Part shown: positions 1 through 7,337 of the stretch, one piece after another
Numbering within the stretch: position 1 is the stretch's first letter
Layout: each line of letters opens with the position of its first letter
Assembly (NCBI GenBank): GCA_049115935.1
Contig: JAGDZK010000061.1
Span: 1-17,599, forward strand
Direction of reading: 5' to 3'
Length of the DNA stretch: 17,599 bases
Origin: Bermanella sp049115935
GTDB lineage: Bacteria; Pseudomonadota; Gammaproteobacteria; Pseudomonadales; Oceanobacteraceae
The notes under the pieces: model-generated
Databases searched by the model: none
Seen by the model: only the letters and a program-made list of their open reading frames with translations
Told to the model about the DNA's origin: nothing
Translations under genes and position numbers: made by a program

Positions 1-60
1 GACTGGCCATTTCTTTTCTGCACTCTAACTAAGTTAGCGCAGTGCTTCTCTCGAAGCGAG
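1..60 (-). other. Probable 5' leader of an rRNA operon (partial)
   Basis: This is the stretch just downstream (leftward) of three tandem rRNA-type promoters, so it should be the start of the rrn leader transcript. It can fold into two hairpins. One, at 20-45, pairs GCACT with AGTGC and CTAAC with GTTAG, with a three-base bulge. The other, at 44-57, pairs GCTTC with GAAGC around a four-base loop. They share two bases, so they would compete. The first could be a boxB-like antitermination stem. No convincing boxA is visible inside the window, and the 16S gene itself is not reached. The call rests on the promoters, not on rRNA sequence. Confidence 0.55.
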
Positions 61-66
61 GCGCGT

Positions 67-94
67 ATTCTACAGAACCGCCCTCCTGTGTCAA
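67..94 (-). promoter_or_regulatory. rRNA-type sigma70 promoter, most downstream of three
   Basis: Read on the minus strand, a perfect -35 TTGACA (89-94) is followed by a 16-bp spacer and a -10 TAGAAT (67-72), then a GC-rich discriminator ACGCGCC. The predicted transcript start is near 60. The upstream flank (about 95-135) is strongly A/T-rich with long A and T runs, as expected of an UP element. A 16-bp spacer with a GC-rich discriminator is the signature of promoters under stringent (ppGpp/DksA) and growth-rate control. Confidence 0.85.
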
Positions 95-173
95 CATTTT
101 TTTGAGTTTTTTAAATCTTAAAAAGCTTTTCAAAAATGTTTCGCCTCAGGCTTTTCCCTCGAAGCGGACGCGC

Positions 174-201
174 ATTTTACAGTGTTTCGATTAGCTGTCA
201 A
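174..201 (-). promoter_or_regulatory. rRNA-type sigma70 promoter, middle of three
   Basis: On the minus strand, -35 TTGACA (196-201), a 16-bp spacer and -10 TAAAAT (174-179) are followed by the discriminator GCGCGTCC. The block after the -10, including CGCTTCGAG, nearly repeats the block after the first promoter, which suggests duplication. The upstream region (about 202-290) is A/T-rich and could serve as an UP element. Confidence 0.82.
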
Positions 202-320
202 CACTTTGTTTTTACTTAATTTTTTATCATTTTACTGACTAAAAACTAAGCATCCTTTTTGGGGTTTTCTTTTTCTTAATTTAGATAAAGAAAACGCGCT
301 TCCCGTTGAAGGAGGCGCGC

Positions 321-348
321 ATTATAGGGAGATTATCCGAGGCGTCAA
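321..348 (-). promoter_or_regulatory. rRNA-type sigma70 promoter, most upstream of three
   Basis: On the minus strand, -35 TTGACG (343-348), a 16-bp spacer and a perfect -10 TATAAT (321-326) are followed by the discriminator GCGCGCC. The -35 lies only about 15 bp beyond the tyrS stop codon, so any UP element overlaps the 3' end of tyrS. No terminator separates tyrS from this promoter, so tyrS transcripts may read into the array. Confidence 0.83.
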
Positions 349-362
349 CAGCTGAGTTGAAA

Positions 363-1658
363 TTACTTCAATTCAAATAGATGGTGTTTCTTTTTACCCA
401 GTTTAGTGATGAAAAAACGACCAAATAGCGCATTTTCTTTGCTATAGATGTCTTCAGCCGCCATTAGTGCATCCATTCCATATGCAGTGCCGTTCACAAT
501 CACAGCATTACGACCTAGTGCATCTTTGATTTGCTTTCCTTGTCCAAGACCTGCATCTGATAACAACTGAGTTAATGGCACACCTTTAAGATCCGATGCT
601 TGAATATCACCCGATGGAAGGCCATCTAACTTGATTTGCTCCAAGTCTTGTTCACTTAGTGTTGTGGCGTCACCCGAAAACAAGGCTTCAGTAATACGCT
701 GAGCAGCAGCCAAGCCTTCTTCACCATGAAGGAGCTTGGTCACTTCTGCTGCTAATATAGGCTGCGCAGTTTTGCGACCCTGAATTTGAGCATCTGTTGC
801 TTCTATTTGATCAATTTCTTCTACAGACAAGAAGGTGAAGTATTTAAGGAATTTATAAGCATCTGCATCTGCTGTGTTCAACCAAAATTGATAGAAGGCA
901 TATGGAGACGTTTTCTTTGCATCTAACCAAATTGTGCCGCTTTCGGTCTTACCAAATTTGGTGCCATCAGACTTGGTCACTAGAGGAAGCGTTAAGCCAA
1001 ATACCTGATTGCCGTTCATGCGACGGGTTAGCTCTGTCCCACCTGTGATGTTACCCCACTGGTCGGAGCCACCGATTTGTAGGATGCAGTTTTCGATTTC
1101 ATTAAGTTTGGCGAAATCGTAGCTTTGCAAAATCATATAGGTGAATTCTGTAAAACTAATGCCTGCACCGTCACGGTCTAAACGTTGTTTTACGGATTCT
1201 TTTTGAATCATCTGGTTAACAGAGAAGTACTTACCTACATCACGCAGGAAGTCGAGCATTGTAAACTCACCCACCCAATCAAGGTTATTAACAACCTTTG
1301 CGCTACTTTCGCCTGCATCAAACTCAATAAAACGACTAACCTGGGCCTTTAATTTTTCTACCCACTGCCCCACTACTTCAGGGCCGTTCAATTTACGTTC
1401 GGCTGCTTTGAAACTTGGGTCGCCAATCAAACCTGTAGCACCACCAACCAACGCTAGTGGTTTGTGACCTGCCATTTGGAAACGCTTTAAAACTAATAGC
1501 GGAACAAGGGAGCCTATATGCAAACTATCCGCAGTTGGGTCAAAACCACAATACAAGGTCTGACAGCCTGCTTCTAAACGTTCGACCAATTCGGCCTCAC
1601 CAGTACAATCGTTATATAGGCCTCTGGCCTTTAGGTCTTCTATTAATGCGGCTGTCAT
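363..1658 (-). CDS. tyrS: Tyrosyl-tRNA synthetase
   Basis: This enzyme charges tRNA-Tyr with tyrosine in the cytoplasm. The 431-residue product closely resembles E. coli TyrS (about 424 residues). The class I HIGH signature is HIGS (residues 47-50) inside CGFDPTADSLHIGS. The KMSKS-equivalent loop is KFGKT (234-238). The tyrosine/ATP-pocket segment GGSDQWGNIT lies at 196-205, and a C-terminal S4-like RNA-binding region occupies about 360-431. An in-frame ATG further upstream (1751) would add 31 residues unlike the family. The ATG at 1658 gives the usual TyrS start, MTAALIEDLK, with only a weak ribosome-binding site. The gene is divergent from the M23 peptidase gene across 175 bp. Leftward, it ends directly before rRNA-type promoters. 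Confidence 0.96.
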   Translation of the reverse strand: MTAALIEDLKARGLYNDCTGEAELVERLEAGCQTLYCGFDPTADSLHIGSLVPLLVLKRFQMAGHKPLALVGGATGLIGDPSFKAAERKLNGPEVVGQWVEKLKAQVSRFIEFDAGESSAKVVNNLDWVGEFTMLDFLRDVGKYFSVNQMIQKESVKQRLDRDGAGISFTEFTYMILQSYDFAKLNEIENCILQIGGSDQWGNITGGTELTRRMNGNQVFGLTLPLVTKSDGTKFGKTESGTIWLDAKKTSPYAFYQFWLNTADADAYKFLKYFTFLSVEEIDQIEATDAQIQGRKTAQPILAAEVTKLLHGEEGLAAAQRITEALFSGDATTLSEQDLEQIKLDGLPSGDIQASDLKGVPLTQLLSDAGLGQGKQIKDALGRNAVIVNGTAYGMDALMAAEDIYSKENALFGRFFITKLGKKKHHLFELK

Positions 1659-1797
1659 GTAGCTTACCCAGTAGTGCTCATATCTGAATGAAGCTGGGAA
1701 ATTAACGGATTTGAGAAGTTTTGCAAGTTGTTGCCGCAATTTAGCTGCCAACTGGCTCCGAAAGCTGTCAAACGGGTCTACAATTTCAAATAGGGAA

Positions 1798-1806
1798 TGT
1801 TATGCT
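1798..1806 (+). promoter_or_regulatory. Possible extended -10 promoter for the M23-anmK unit
   Basis: TGtTATGCT matches an extended -10 (TG-n plus a TATAAT-like hexamer at 1801-1806) and lies 28 bp before the ATG of the M23 gene. The -35 region at 17-bp spacing (CTACAA) is poor, so the call depends on the extended -10 alone. It sits in the 175-bp divergent gap shared with tyrS. Confidence 0.3.
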
Positions 1807-1833
1807 TGGCCCACTCGATGTACAGGCAATACT

Positions 1834-3126
1834 ATGATTAACAAGGATTTATCCACCGCTGAACTACTGCCTAAGCGCCATTGGATTGCGCTTGGGTTAA
1901 CCTGTTTATTTGTGGTGGCGCTACTTATTTTAATTCCAGTCAAACAAGAACTGGAAAGACGCACGTTTGCTTACCAACTCCCTCTCCCTAATGCGGAACC
2001 TTCAACCGACGAAGCAGAGAAAACACAGGGCTATAACTGGACCATGCAGTCTATCAAGCCTGGGGATACGCTTGCTCAGCTATTCAACAATGAAGGTTTG
2101 TCGGCGCAATTGCTTTATCAACTTACTCAGACAGAACATGGCAATAGCCTTGATCGATTACACCCAGGTGACAAGGTTGGCTTCCACTTAGAAGACAGCA
2201 ACCTACACAGCTTCCGTTTAGAAAAATCCCTCTTTGAAAGTTATGTATTTACTCGTACTGAAAACGGATTCGACAGTAAACAAGTCATGTTAGAGCCAGA
2301 GGTAGTTGAGACTTTTGCTCAAGGAACCATTGATAGCTCACTGTTTGAAACAGGGGTTAACGCCGGCATGAGCAATAATATCATCATGCAGCTGGCTACG
2401 ATTTTTGGCTGGGACGTGGATTTTGCATTAGACATCCGCCAAGGGGATAACTTCAGCCTTATTTACCAAGAAAAGTATCTTGATGGTAAGAAGGTCGGTG
2501 ATGGCGATATCTTAGTGGCTCGTTTTGAGAATCAGGGTAAGGCTTACACCGCTGTTCGTTACGATGATAGCAAGGGCTATGTTCAGTACTTCACACCCAC
2601 AGGCTTAAGTATGCGTAAAGCTTTTTTGCGCACACCTGTGGACTTCACACGTATTAGCTCGCGCTTCAATTTAAAACGTAAACACCCAATATTACATAGA
2701 ATTCGCGCCCACAGAGGTGTGGACTATGCGGCTCGACGTGGTACACCGATTCGAGCGGCTGGGGATGGTAAGGTTATTTTTGCTGGCAATAAGGGTGGTT
2801 ATGGGCGCGTGTTGATATTGCAACACGGCACCAGTTACACCACTTTATATGCTCACTTACAATCTTTCGGTCGAGGGGTACGCGTTGGTAAGCGCGTGAA
2901 ACAAGGCCAAACCGTGGCGTATGTTGGCAGCTCTGGCTTAGCGTCTGGGCCGCATTTACATTATGAGTTTCGTGTAAACGGCGTGCATCGTGATCCTTTG
3001 CGTGTTCGTCTTCCTCATGCCAAGCCTATTGACCCTAATGAGAAAGAGCACTTTTTACACTATGCTCAAATCATGGTTATGCGTCTAGAAAGCCATTTGT
3101 ATGGTGATTACTTTGCCTCCCGTTGA
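1834..3126 (+). CDS. Membrane-anchored M23 peptidoglycan endopeptidase (MepM/OapA-like)
   Basis: This is a probable periplasmic zinc metallopeptidase that cuts peptide crosslinks in peptidoglycan. The 430-residue protein has one N-terminal membrane segment (about 17-36) that anchors it. A LysM-like/OapA-type region follows (about 69-140, containing IKPGDTLAQLF), then a spacer domain. The C-terminal M23 (LytM) domain (about 290-390) shows the metal-binding pair H293 and D297 in HRGVD, H341 in YAHL, and H374 and H376 in HLHYE, so the site is complete. Translation could start upstream at 1711, but the ATG at 1834 gives a normal anchored protein and avoids reading through the divergent control region. 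Its last 26 bases overlap anmK, which suggests translational coupling and a shared role in wall turnover. Confidence 0.92.
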   Translation: MINKDLSTAELLPKRHWIALGLTCLFVVALLILIPVKQELERRTFAYQLPLPNAEPSTDEAEKTQGYNWTMQSIKPGDTLAQLFNNEGLSAQLLYQLTQTEHGNSLDRLHPGDKVGFHLEDSNLHSFRLEKSLFESYVFTRTENGFDSKQVMLEPEVVETFAQGTIDSSLFETGVNAGMSNNIIMQLATIFGWDVDFALDIRQGDNFSLIYQEKYLDGKKVGDGDILVARFENQGKAYTAVRYDDSKGYVQYFTPTGLSMRKAFLRTPVDFTRISSRFNLKRKHPILHRIRAHRGVDYAARRGTPIRAAGDGKVIFAGNKGGYGRVLILQHGTSYTTLYAHLQSFGRGVRVGKRVKQGQTVAYVGSSGLASGPHLHYEFRVNGVHRDPLRVRLPHAKPIDPNEKEHFLHYAQIMVMRLESHLYGDYFASR

Positions 3127-4216
3127 TACTGATTATTATATTGGACAAATGTCAGGCACCAGCCTTGATGGGGTCGACACGGTTATTATTGCAATAACCT
3201 CTGATAATCAAATTGAACTGACGGGCTCTATTCATCACGAATTCCCTGCTGCATTAAAAGAGCAGGTAACGGCCCTTTGCCAAGGCACCCAAGATGAACT
3301 GGATCTTGCGGCAAAAGTAAGCAATCAACTTAGCAAGCTATATGCTAAAGGCGTACAAGAAGTACTCAGCAACACTGGCATCAACGCCGGCGAGATTAAA
3401 GCCATAGGTTGCCACGGGCAAACAGTTCGACACATGCCACCACACTATACCGTGCAACTTGTTAATGGTGCGTTACTGGCTGAGCTTACTCATATTGATG
3501 TGGTATGCGATTTTCGCTCTAGAGATATGGCCGCTGGCGGTCAAGGGGCGCCTCTTGTGCCAGCTTTTCATCAGCAAGTGTTTCAGCAAAGTGGCAAAGA
3601 TACGGTTGTGGTCAATGTCGGAGGTATGGCAAATATTACGTTCTTGCCTGCTAATGGTGATATTGGCGGCTTTGATACCGGGCCAGGTAACATCTTAATG
3701 GACGCTTGGTGTACAAAACACAATAAAGGCGCGTTTGATGACAACGGTCAGTGGGCTCATAGTGGTAAAATAAACGAGCAACTGTTAGCCCAGTTGTTAG
3801 ATGACCCTTATTTTAAGATGCCAGCGCCTAAAAGTACGGGGCGTGAGCACTTTAATTTACAGTGGCTCATCCAATTTCCCATTCAAGATATCCAAGCTGC
3901 CGATGTACAAGCGACGCTACTGCAACTGACAGCTGCAAGTATTGTTAAAGAAATTAAGCAACTGACCAAATCTGCGGATGTGGTGATATGCGGTGGTGGC
4001 GCCTTTAACGGCCAACTCCTAAAAGCATTAAGCCAAATATTGGGCTCAAACTTTCATGTGTGTCGCAGTGTGAAAATGGGCATCGATCCGCAGTGGGTTG
4101 AAGCCATGGCATTTGCATGGCTTGGCCAACAGAATTTATTACGCTTTGCGGGAAATGTGAGTGCGGTGACAGGAGCAAAAGGGCCAAGAATATTGGGCGC
4201 GCTTTATCCTGCTTAA
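3101..4216 (+). CDS. anmK: Anhydro-N-acetylmuramic acid kinase
   Basis: AnmK phosphorylates and opens 1,6-anhydro-MurNAc released from the wall, giving MurNAc-6-phosphate for peptidoglycan recycling. The 371-residue protein shows the family signature IGQMSGTSLDGVD (14-26), CHGQTVRH (104-111), DFRSRDMAAGGQGAPLVP (137-154), NVGGMANITF (172-181) and GFDTGPGN (190-197), which carries the putative catalytic Asp192. A late CGGGAFN motif follows. The ATG at 3101 lies inside the end of the M23 gene. A GTG follows immediately at 3104. No later start would keep the first ATP-binding loop, so the overlap is real. Pairing with a wall endopeptidase fits a degradation-and-recycling unit. Confidence 0.96.
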   Translation: MVITLPPVDTDYYIGQMSGTSLDGVDTVIIAITSDNQIELTGSIHHEFPAALKEQVTALCQGTQDELDLAAKVSNQLSKLYAKGVQEVLSNTGINAGEIKAIGCHGQTVRHMPPHYTVQLVNGALLAELTHIDVVCDFRSRDMAAGGQGAPLVPAFHQQVFQQSGKDTVVVNVGGMANITFLPANGDIGGFDTGPGNILMDAWCTKHNKGAFDDNGQWAHSGKINEQLLAQLLDDPYFKMPAPKSTGREHFNLQWLIQFPIQDIQAADVQATLLQLTAASIVKEIKQLTKSADVVICGGGAFNGQLLKALSQILGSNFHVCRSVKMGIDPQWVEAMAFAWLGQQNLLRFAGNVSAVTGAKGPRILGALYPA

Positions 4217-4218
4217 CA

Positions 4219-4245
4219 TATCAAAGAGATTTAAAACCTTTGATA
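4219..4245. terminator. Hairpin between convergent genes, possible weak bidirectional terminator
   Basis: A perfect 8-bp inverted repeat, TATCAAAG / CTTTGATA, is separated by 11 bases. It lies just after the anmK stop and spans the stop codon of the convergent DsrE-like gene. It lacks a clear U tract on either side and is A/T-rich, so it may be only a weak or Rho-assisted 3' end. Confidence 0.35.
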
Positions 4246-4662
4246 ACCCGCTTTAAGTAAGCGTTTTTCTTCACCTGGGCCAAACGGCACGGTGTCGATA
4301 AAAGGGGGTAACTGCTCTCTGCGTACTTGGTTCATGCCCATCCATGTTTCACAAATCTTGATATCAACCACATTAAAAGCATCTAAGCGCGCGGCCTTAT
4401 CCACCAGCGCGCGATACATAGAATAATTTTGCTTAACAAATGCATTGGCTTCATTGCCATGCAAGACAATGGCTATAGGTTGATTTGGGTATTCGCTGCG
4501 ACCATTAGCCCAAGTTTCTGCTTGATCAAGAATACTGGCGAGTTCTTCTGGGGTGTGAGCATGAAGCTGGGCAAGATGAGGATTAGATTCAGCCCAAGTA
4601 AATGAGCTGAATACTAAGCACCATAGCAGGATTAACCTGCTAAATAGTGAACGATGAACCAC
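4231..4662 (-). CDS. Small exported DsrE-like protein
   Basis: The function is unknown. The C-terminal two thirds resemble the DsrE/DsrF-like fold family: IAIVLHGNEANAF, then YRALVDKAARLDAFNVVDIKICETWMG, then PPFIDTVPFGPGEEKRLLKAGYQRF. A single cysteine sits in the ICETW motif. Running the frame upstream gives an ATG at 4746, but those residues would be translated from inside erpA. The GTG at 4662 (another GTG lies at 4668) instead gives a 143-residue product starting with a clean signal peptide (basic HRSLFSR, a hydrophobic core, likely cut after TWA near residue 24). That predicts a periplasmic protein. This start still overlaps the end of erpA by about 23 bp and has no clear SD, so translation probably depends on ribosomes finishing erpA. 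It is the last gene of the argC-erpA group. Confidence 0.7.
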   Translation of the reverse strand: MVHRSLFSRLILLWCLVFSSFTWAESNPHLAQLHAHTPEELASILDQAETWANGRSEYPNQPIAIVLHGNEANAFVKQNYSMYRALVDKAARLDAFNVVDIKICETWMGMNQVRREQLPPFIDTVPFGPGEEKRLLKAGYQRF

Positions 4663-4969
4663 AACCACAGGTTGCAGAAGCTTGCGGGTTAGTGACCACA
4701 AAGCGAGATCCCTCCAGGCTTTCTTTATAATCAAGACTGGCCCCATCTAGATAAGGGTAGCTCAGTGAATCAACTAAGACCTTCACGCCTTCTTGTTCAA
4801 CCTCGGCATCATCTTCTGCCACTTCGGTATCGAACGTGAAGCCGTATTGAAACCCAGAACAGCCACCACCAGTGACAAAAACCCTTAGACAAAGGCTATC
4901 GTCGCCTTCGTCTTCAATAAGAGTCTGCACTTTATTAACAGCGGCAGGGGTTAAAGATAGAACGTTCAT
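4640..4969 (-). CDS. erpA: A-type iron-sulfur cluster carrier ErpA
   Basis: ErpA receives Fe-S clusters from the assembly machinery and hands them to apoproteins, including isoprenoid-synthesis enzymes. The 109-residue length is typical. The three cluster-binding cysteines of A-type carriers are present: C37 in GGGCSGFQY, and C101 and C103 in the C-terminal TCGCGSSF. The start is well supported: GAAGG lies nine bases before the ATG. It sits 52 bp after bactofilin in the same direction, and its 3' end is overlapped by the DsrE-like gene. Confidence 0.96.
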   Translation of the reverse strand: MNVLSLTPAAVNKVQTLIEDEGDDSLCLRVFVTGGGCSGFQYGFTFDTEVAEDDAEVEQEGVKVLVDSLSYPYLDGASLDYKESLEGSRFVVTNPQASATCGCGSSFTI

Positions 4970-5021
4970 ACTGCAAAACCTTCGGTGTATAACAAGGGCA
5001 TTATGTGATTAACCGAGTATT

Positions 5022-5450
5022 TTAGTCAACTTTAGTTTCAGGGGCTAAATCCACAACCGGCTCTTTTTGCTTACGACCTTTTGCGTTTTTGTCCGTCGCT
5101 TGATGGATCAGGCTACCGTTTACTTGGGCGCCCATAACCATCTCCATCATGCTGTAATGCACATCGCCATTCACCACGGCTTTTTTAGCCAGTTCAATGT
5201 GTTGACCTGAGTAAACATTGCCCACAACGGTGCCGTTAATAATGATGTTTGGTACGCGGATTTCACCTTCAACCACACCGGTTTCACTAATGCGAACGAC
5301 AGCGCCACTTTGCTCGTCTGCAATTAAATTACCTTTTATACGGCCATCTACGTGTAAACCACCACTGAAGTGTAAATCACCAATGAATTCAGATTTATTT
5401 GAAATTAGTGTGTCGTAGTGACCTGGATTTTTACTTTTACTACCCAACAT
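5022..5450 (-). CDS. Bactofilin-family cytoskeletal protein
   Basis: Bactofilins polymerise without nucleotide into beta-helical filaments that localise wall enzymes and shape cells. The 142-residue protein has a short N-terminal tail, a repetitive glycine- and valine-rich beta-helix core (about 20-118, with repeats such as GDLHFSGGLHVDGRIKGNL and NIIINGTVVGNVYSG), and a basic-then-acidic unstructured tail. An ATG seven codons earlier (5471) is in frame, but AAGGAG lies five bases before the ATG at 5450 and inside the longer reading, so 5450 is the start. Only two bases separate it from the stop of the upstream membrane coiled-coil gene, so the two are surely co-translated. That pairing suggests a filament and its membrane partner. 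Confidence 0.93.
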   Translation of the reverse strand: MLGSKSKNPGHYDTLISNKSEFIGDLHFSGGLHVDGRIKGNLIADEQSGAVVRISETGVVEGEIRVPNIIINGTVVGNVYSGQHIELAKKAVVNGDVHYSMMEMVMGAQVNGSLIHQATDKNAKGRKQKEPVVDLAPETKVD

Positions 5451-5452
5451 TT

Positions 5453-6190
5453 TTACTCCTTTCCTGGCCACGGGAATGTTTGTTCAACCCGGTTGGCCTT
5501 TGAACCATTTGTTTGTAATACCACTTCAACGGACTCGGCAATAAAGCCTTCTGGTAATACCAAGTCCCCTACAATTTCTTGGAAGTAACGAAAACGGTAT
5601 TTAATGCCATAATCTTGTACATCTTCAGATACATCACGTAAGCCGTAAACCACCTGCTTACCATCTAATACACCTGTTATGTTTACAGCTGCCAAACCAC
5701 TCACAAAACGCTGATTGGTCCCCACTTGAGTCACAACTACTTTATAACGGTAACGACGTTGCTCAAGAGTGGGTTCAATATCCACTTTTTGGATACGCAG
5801 GTCTTGTCTAGTTGTTGATGGCGCCATTATACCCTTATAAAACGCCACTTCTTCTTGCAACGTCGCAATTTGGGTTCTTAAGTCAACTAAGTTTTGACGC
5901 AAGCCTTCTGTTGAACGGCGGTCCACTTCGCCGCCCTTCTCTAGCATGATCACGCGCTGACTATAAGACGACATTTCATCACGCGCCATTTGCAGCTCTT
6001 CTTTTAACTGATCGCGTTCAGCAATCGCCTGCGACTGAATCTGGGCAGCTTCAAAACGGCCATATAAATAACCAGCGCCACCAAGCGCCGCAATTAATAT
6101 CAACACAAACAGGCGTTTAAAAAAGCGCGTCCAAGGGTCGTAGCTAACTACCACCAAATGCTCTTGTTTGCTGCCTTTAACCACTGTCAT
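5453..6190 (-). CDS. DUF6776-type membrane protein with coiled coil
   Basis: No enzymatic role is recognised. The 245-residue protein has a short cytoplasmic N-terminus, one membrane segment (about 26-43, rich in Leu, Ala and Gly), a long charged heptad-like coiled coil (about 47-120), and a C-terminal beta-rich domain (about 130-240) containing YRYKVVVTQ and YRFRYFQEIVGDL. This layout matches what I recall of the DUF6776 family. A TTG at 6199 could extend the frame. However, AAGGA lies five bases before the ATG at 6190 and almost touches the TTG, so 6190 is preferred. It lies 37 bp after argC and directly before bactofilin. A role in positioning or anchoring bactofilin is an inference from adjacency. 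Confidence 0.85.
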   Translation of the reverse strand: MTVVKGSKQEHLVVVSYDPWTRFFKRLFVLILIAALGGAGYLYGRFEAAQIQSQAIAERDQLKEELQMARDEMSSYSQRVIMLEKGGEVDRRSTEGLRQNLVDLRTQIATLQEEVAFYKGIMAPSTTRQDLRIQKVDIEPTLEQRRYRYKVVVTQVGTNQRFVSGLAAVNITGVLDGKQVVYGLRDVSEDVQDYGIKYRFRYFQEIVGDLVLPEGFIAESVEVVLQTNGSKANRVEQTFPWPGKE

Positions 6191-6227
6191 TGCATGCAAT
6201 CCTTATTATCTTTTTTTATTACTCGTA

Positions 6228-7262
6228 CTATGGAAGCATAGCTGGCTGAGTCATGCCTGCACGCTCTTCAAAACCAAACATAATATTCATGTTTTGTACG
6301 GCTTGCCCAGCTGCGCCTTTCACCAAATTATCTATCACTGACAGGATAATCACAGTATCGCCGCCTTGCTGGCGATGAACTGCAATTTGATTGTAGTTAC
6401 TGCCTTTAACATTACGTGTTGCAGGGTGAGAGCCAGCTGGTAATACATCCACAAACGGCTCATTGGCATAACGCTGTTCAAATAGTTTTTGTAAATCAAT
6501 GCTGGTATCTTTTAATTTTGCGTACAGGGTAGCATGAATACCACGAATCATTGGTGTTAAGTGTGGCACAAAAGTGAGCCCTACTTCGTTGTTGTTGTTT
6601 GCGATTTGTAAACCTTGTTTGATTTCTGGTAAATGTCTGTGCCCAGGAACACCATAAGCACTGAAACTTTCGCTGGCCTCACATAACAATCCACCAATTT
6701 TAGCCTGACGACCTGCACCACTTACACCTGATTTGCAGTCTGCAATAATGCCTTCCACTTCAATTAAGCCTTGCTCAATTAAAGGCAATAAACCTAATTG
6801 CGCCGCTGTTGGGTAGCAACCTGGGTTGGCAATAACCTGTGCTTGTTGAATGGCCTCACGATTCACTTCAGGTAAGCCATAAACCGCTTGCTCAACAATT
6901 TCAGGGCAAGTGTGCTCAAGGCCATACCATTTTGACCATTCCACCACGTCTTTGATTCTAAAGTCAGCACCTAGATCTATGATTTTTACACCGGCTTTGA
7001 CTAATTCTGGGGCCATTTCCATGGCCACACCGTGAGGTGTCGCAAAAAAGACCAAATCACACTCACACAGAGTTTTAACATCCGGTACACTGAAGGTGAT
7101 ATTTGTGAATGGGCGAAGGTTTGGGAACATATCAGATACGGGTGTGCCGTCTTCACCGCGTGATGTGACTACTTTCAAATTTACTTGTGGGTGCTGCACA
7201 AGAATGCGAAGTAATTCAACGCCGGTATATCCGGTACCACCAACAAGTCCCACATTAATCAC
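6228..7262 (-). CDS. argC: N-acetyl-gamma-glutamyl-phosphate reductase
   Basis: ArgC makes N-acetylglutamate semialdehyde with NADPH, the third step of arginine synthesis, in the cytoplasm. The 344-residue product starts with the Rossmann NADP loop GLVGGTGYTG (5-14). It carries the catalytic cysteine C149 in ANPGCYPT, the SGVSGAGRQ segment (178-186), and the active-site histidine region GVPGHRHLPE (204-213). Translation begins at a GTG. The start is fixed by an excellent SD, AAGGTGAT, about five bases upstream. It is the first gene of the leftward cluster and is divergent from the CLC gene across 75 bp. Confidence 0.96.
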   Translation of the reverse strand: MINVGLVGGTGYTGVELLRILVQHPQVNLKVVTSRGEDGTPVSDMFPNLRPFTNITFSVPDVKTLCECDLVFFATPHGVAMEMAPELVKAGVKIIDLGADFRIKDVVEWSKWYGLEHTCPEIVEQAVYGLPEVNREAIQQAQVIANPGCYPTAAQLGLLPLIEQGLIEVEGIIADCKSGVSGAGRQAKIGGLLCEASESFSAYGVPGHRHLPEIKQGLQIANNNNEVGLTFVPHLTPMIRGIHATLYAKLKDTSIDLQKLFEQRYANEPFVDVLPAGSHPATRNVKGSNYNQIAVHRQQGGDTVIILSVIDNLVKGAAGQAVQNMNIMFGFEERAGMTQPAMLP

Positions 7263-7299
7263 AATATCACCTTCTTTATAGATTAATTTCGAAGGGCCT

Positions 7300-7305
7300 T
7301 ATAAT
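7300..7305 (+). promoter_or_regulatory. Likely -10 element in the argC/CLC divergent gap
   Basis: A perfect TATAAT lies 32 bp before the ATG of the CLC gene. The best -35 at 18-bp spacing is TTATAG, which is weak. The sequence around the hexamer is partly symmetrical, so the same spot could also contribute to leftward argC transcription. The whole gap is only 75 bp, so the two promoters must overlap or lie back to back. Confidence 0.4.
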
Positions 7306-7337
7306 AGCGCCTTCCATAAAAAGTGATAGAGTAATTA

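Noticed and set aside
1..362. Repeat array or mobile-element end at the left edge
   Set aside because: The repeated blocks are explained by tandem -10/discriminator modules of rRNA-type promoters, and there are no terminal inverted repeats or transposase fragments.
1659..1751. Longer tyrS reading from an upstream ATG at 1751
   Set aside because: The extra 31 residues do not resemble TyrS N-termini, and the region is the divergent control region. The ATG at 1658 gives the normal family start.
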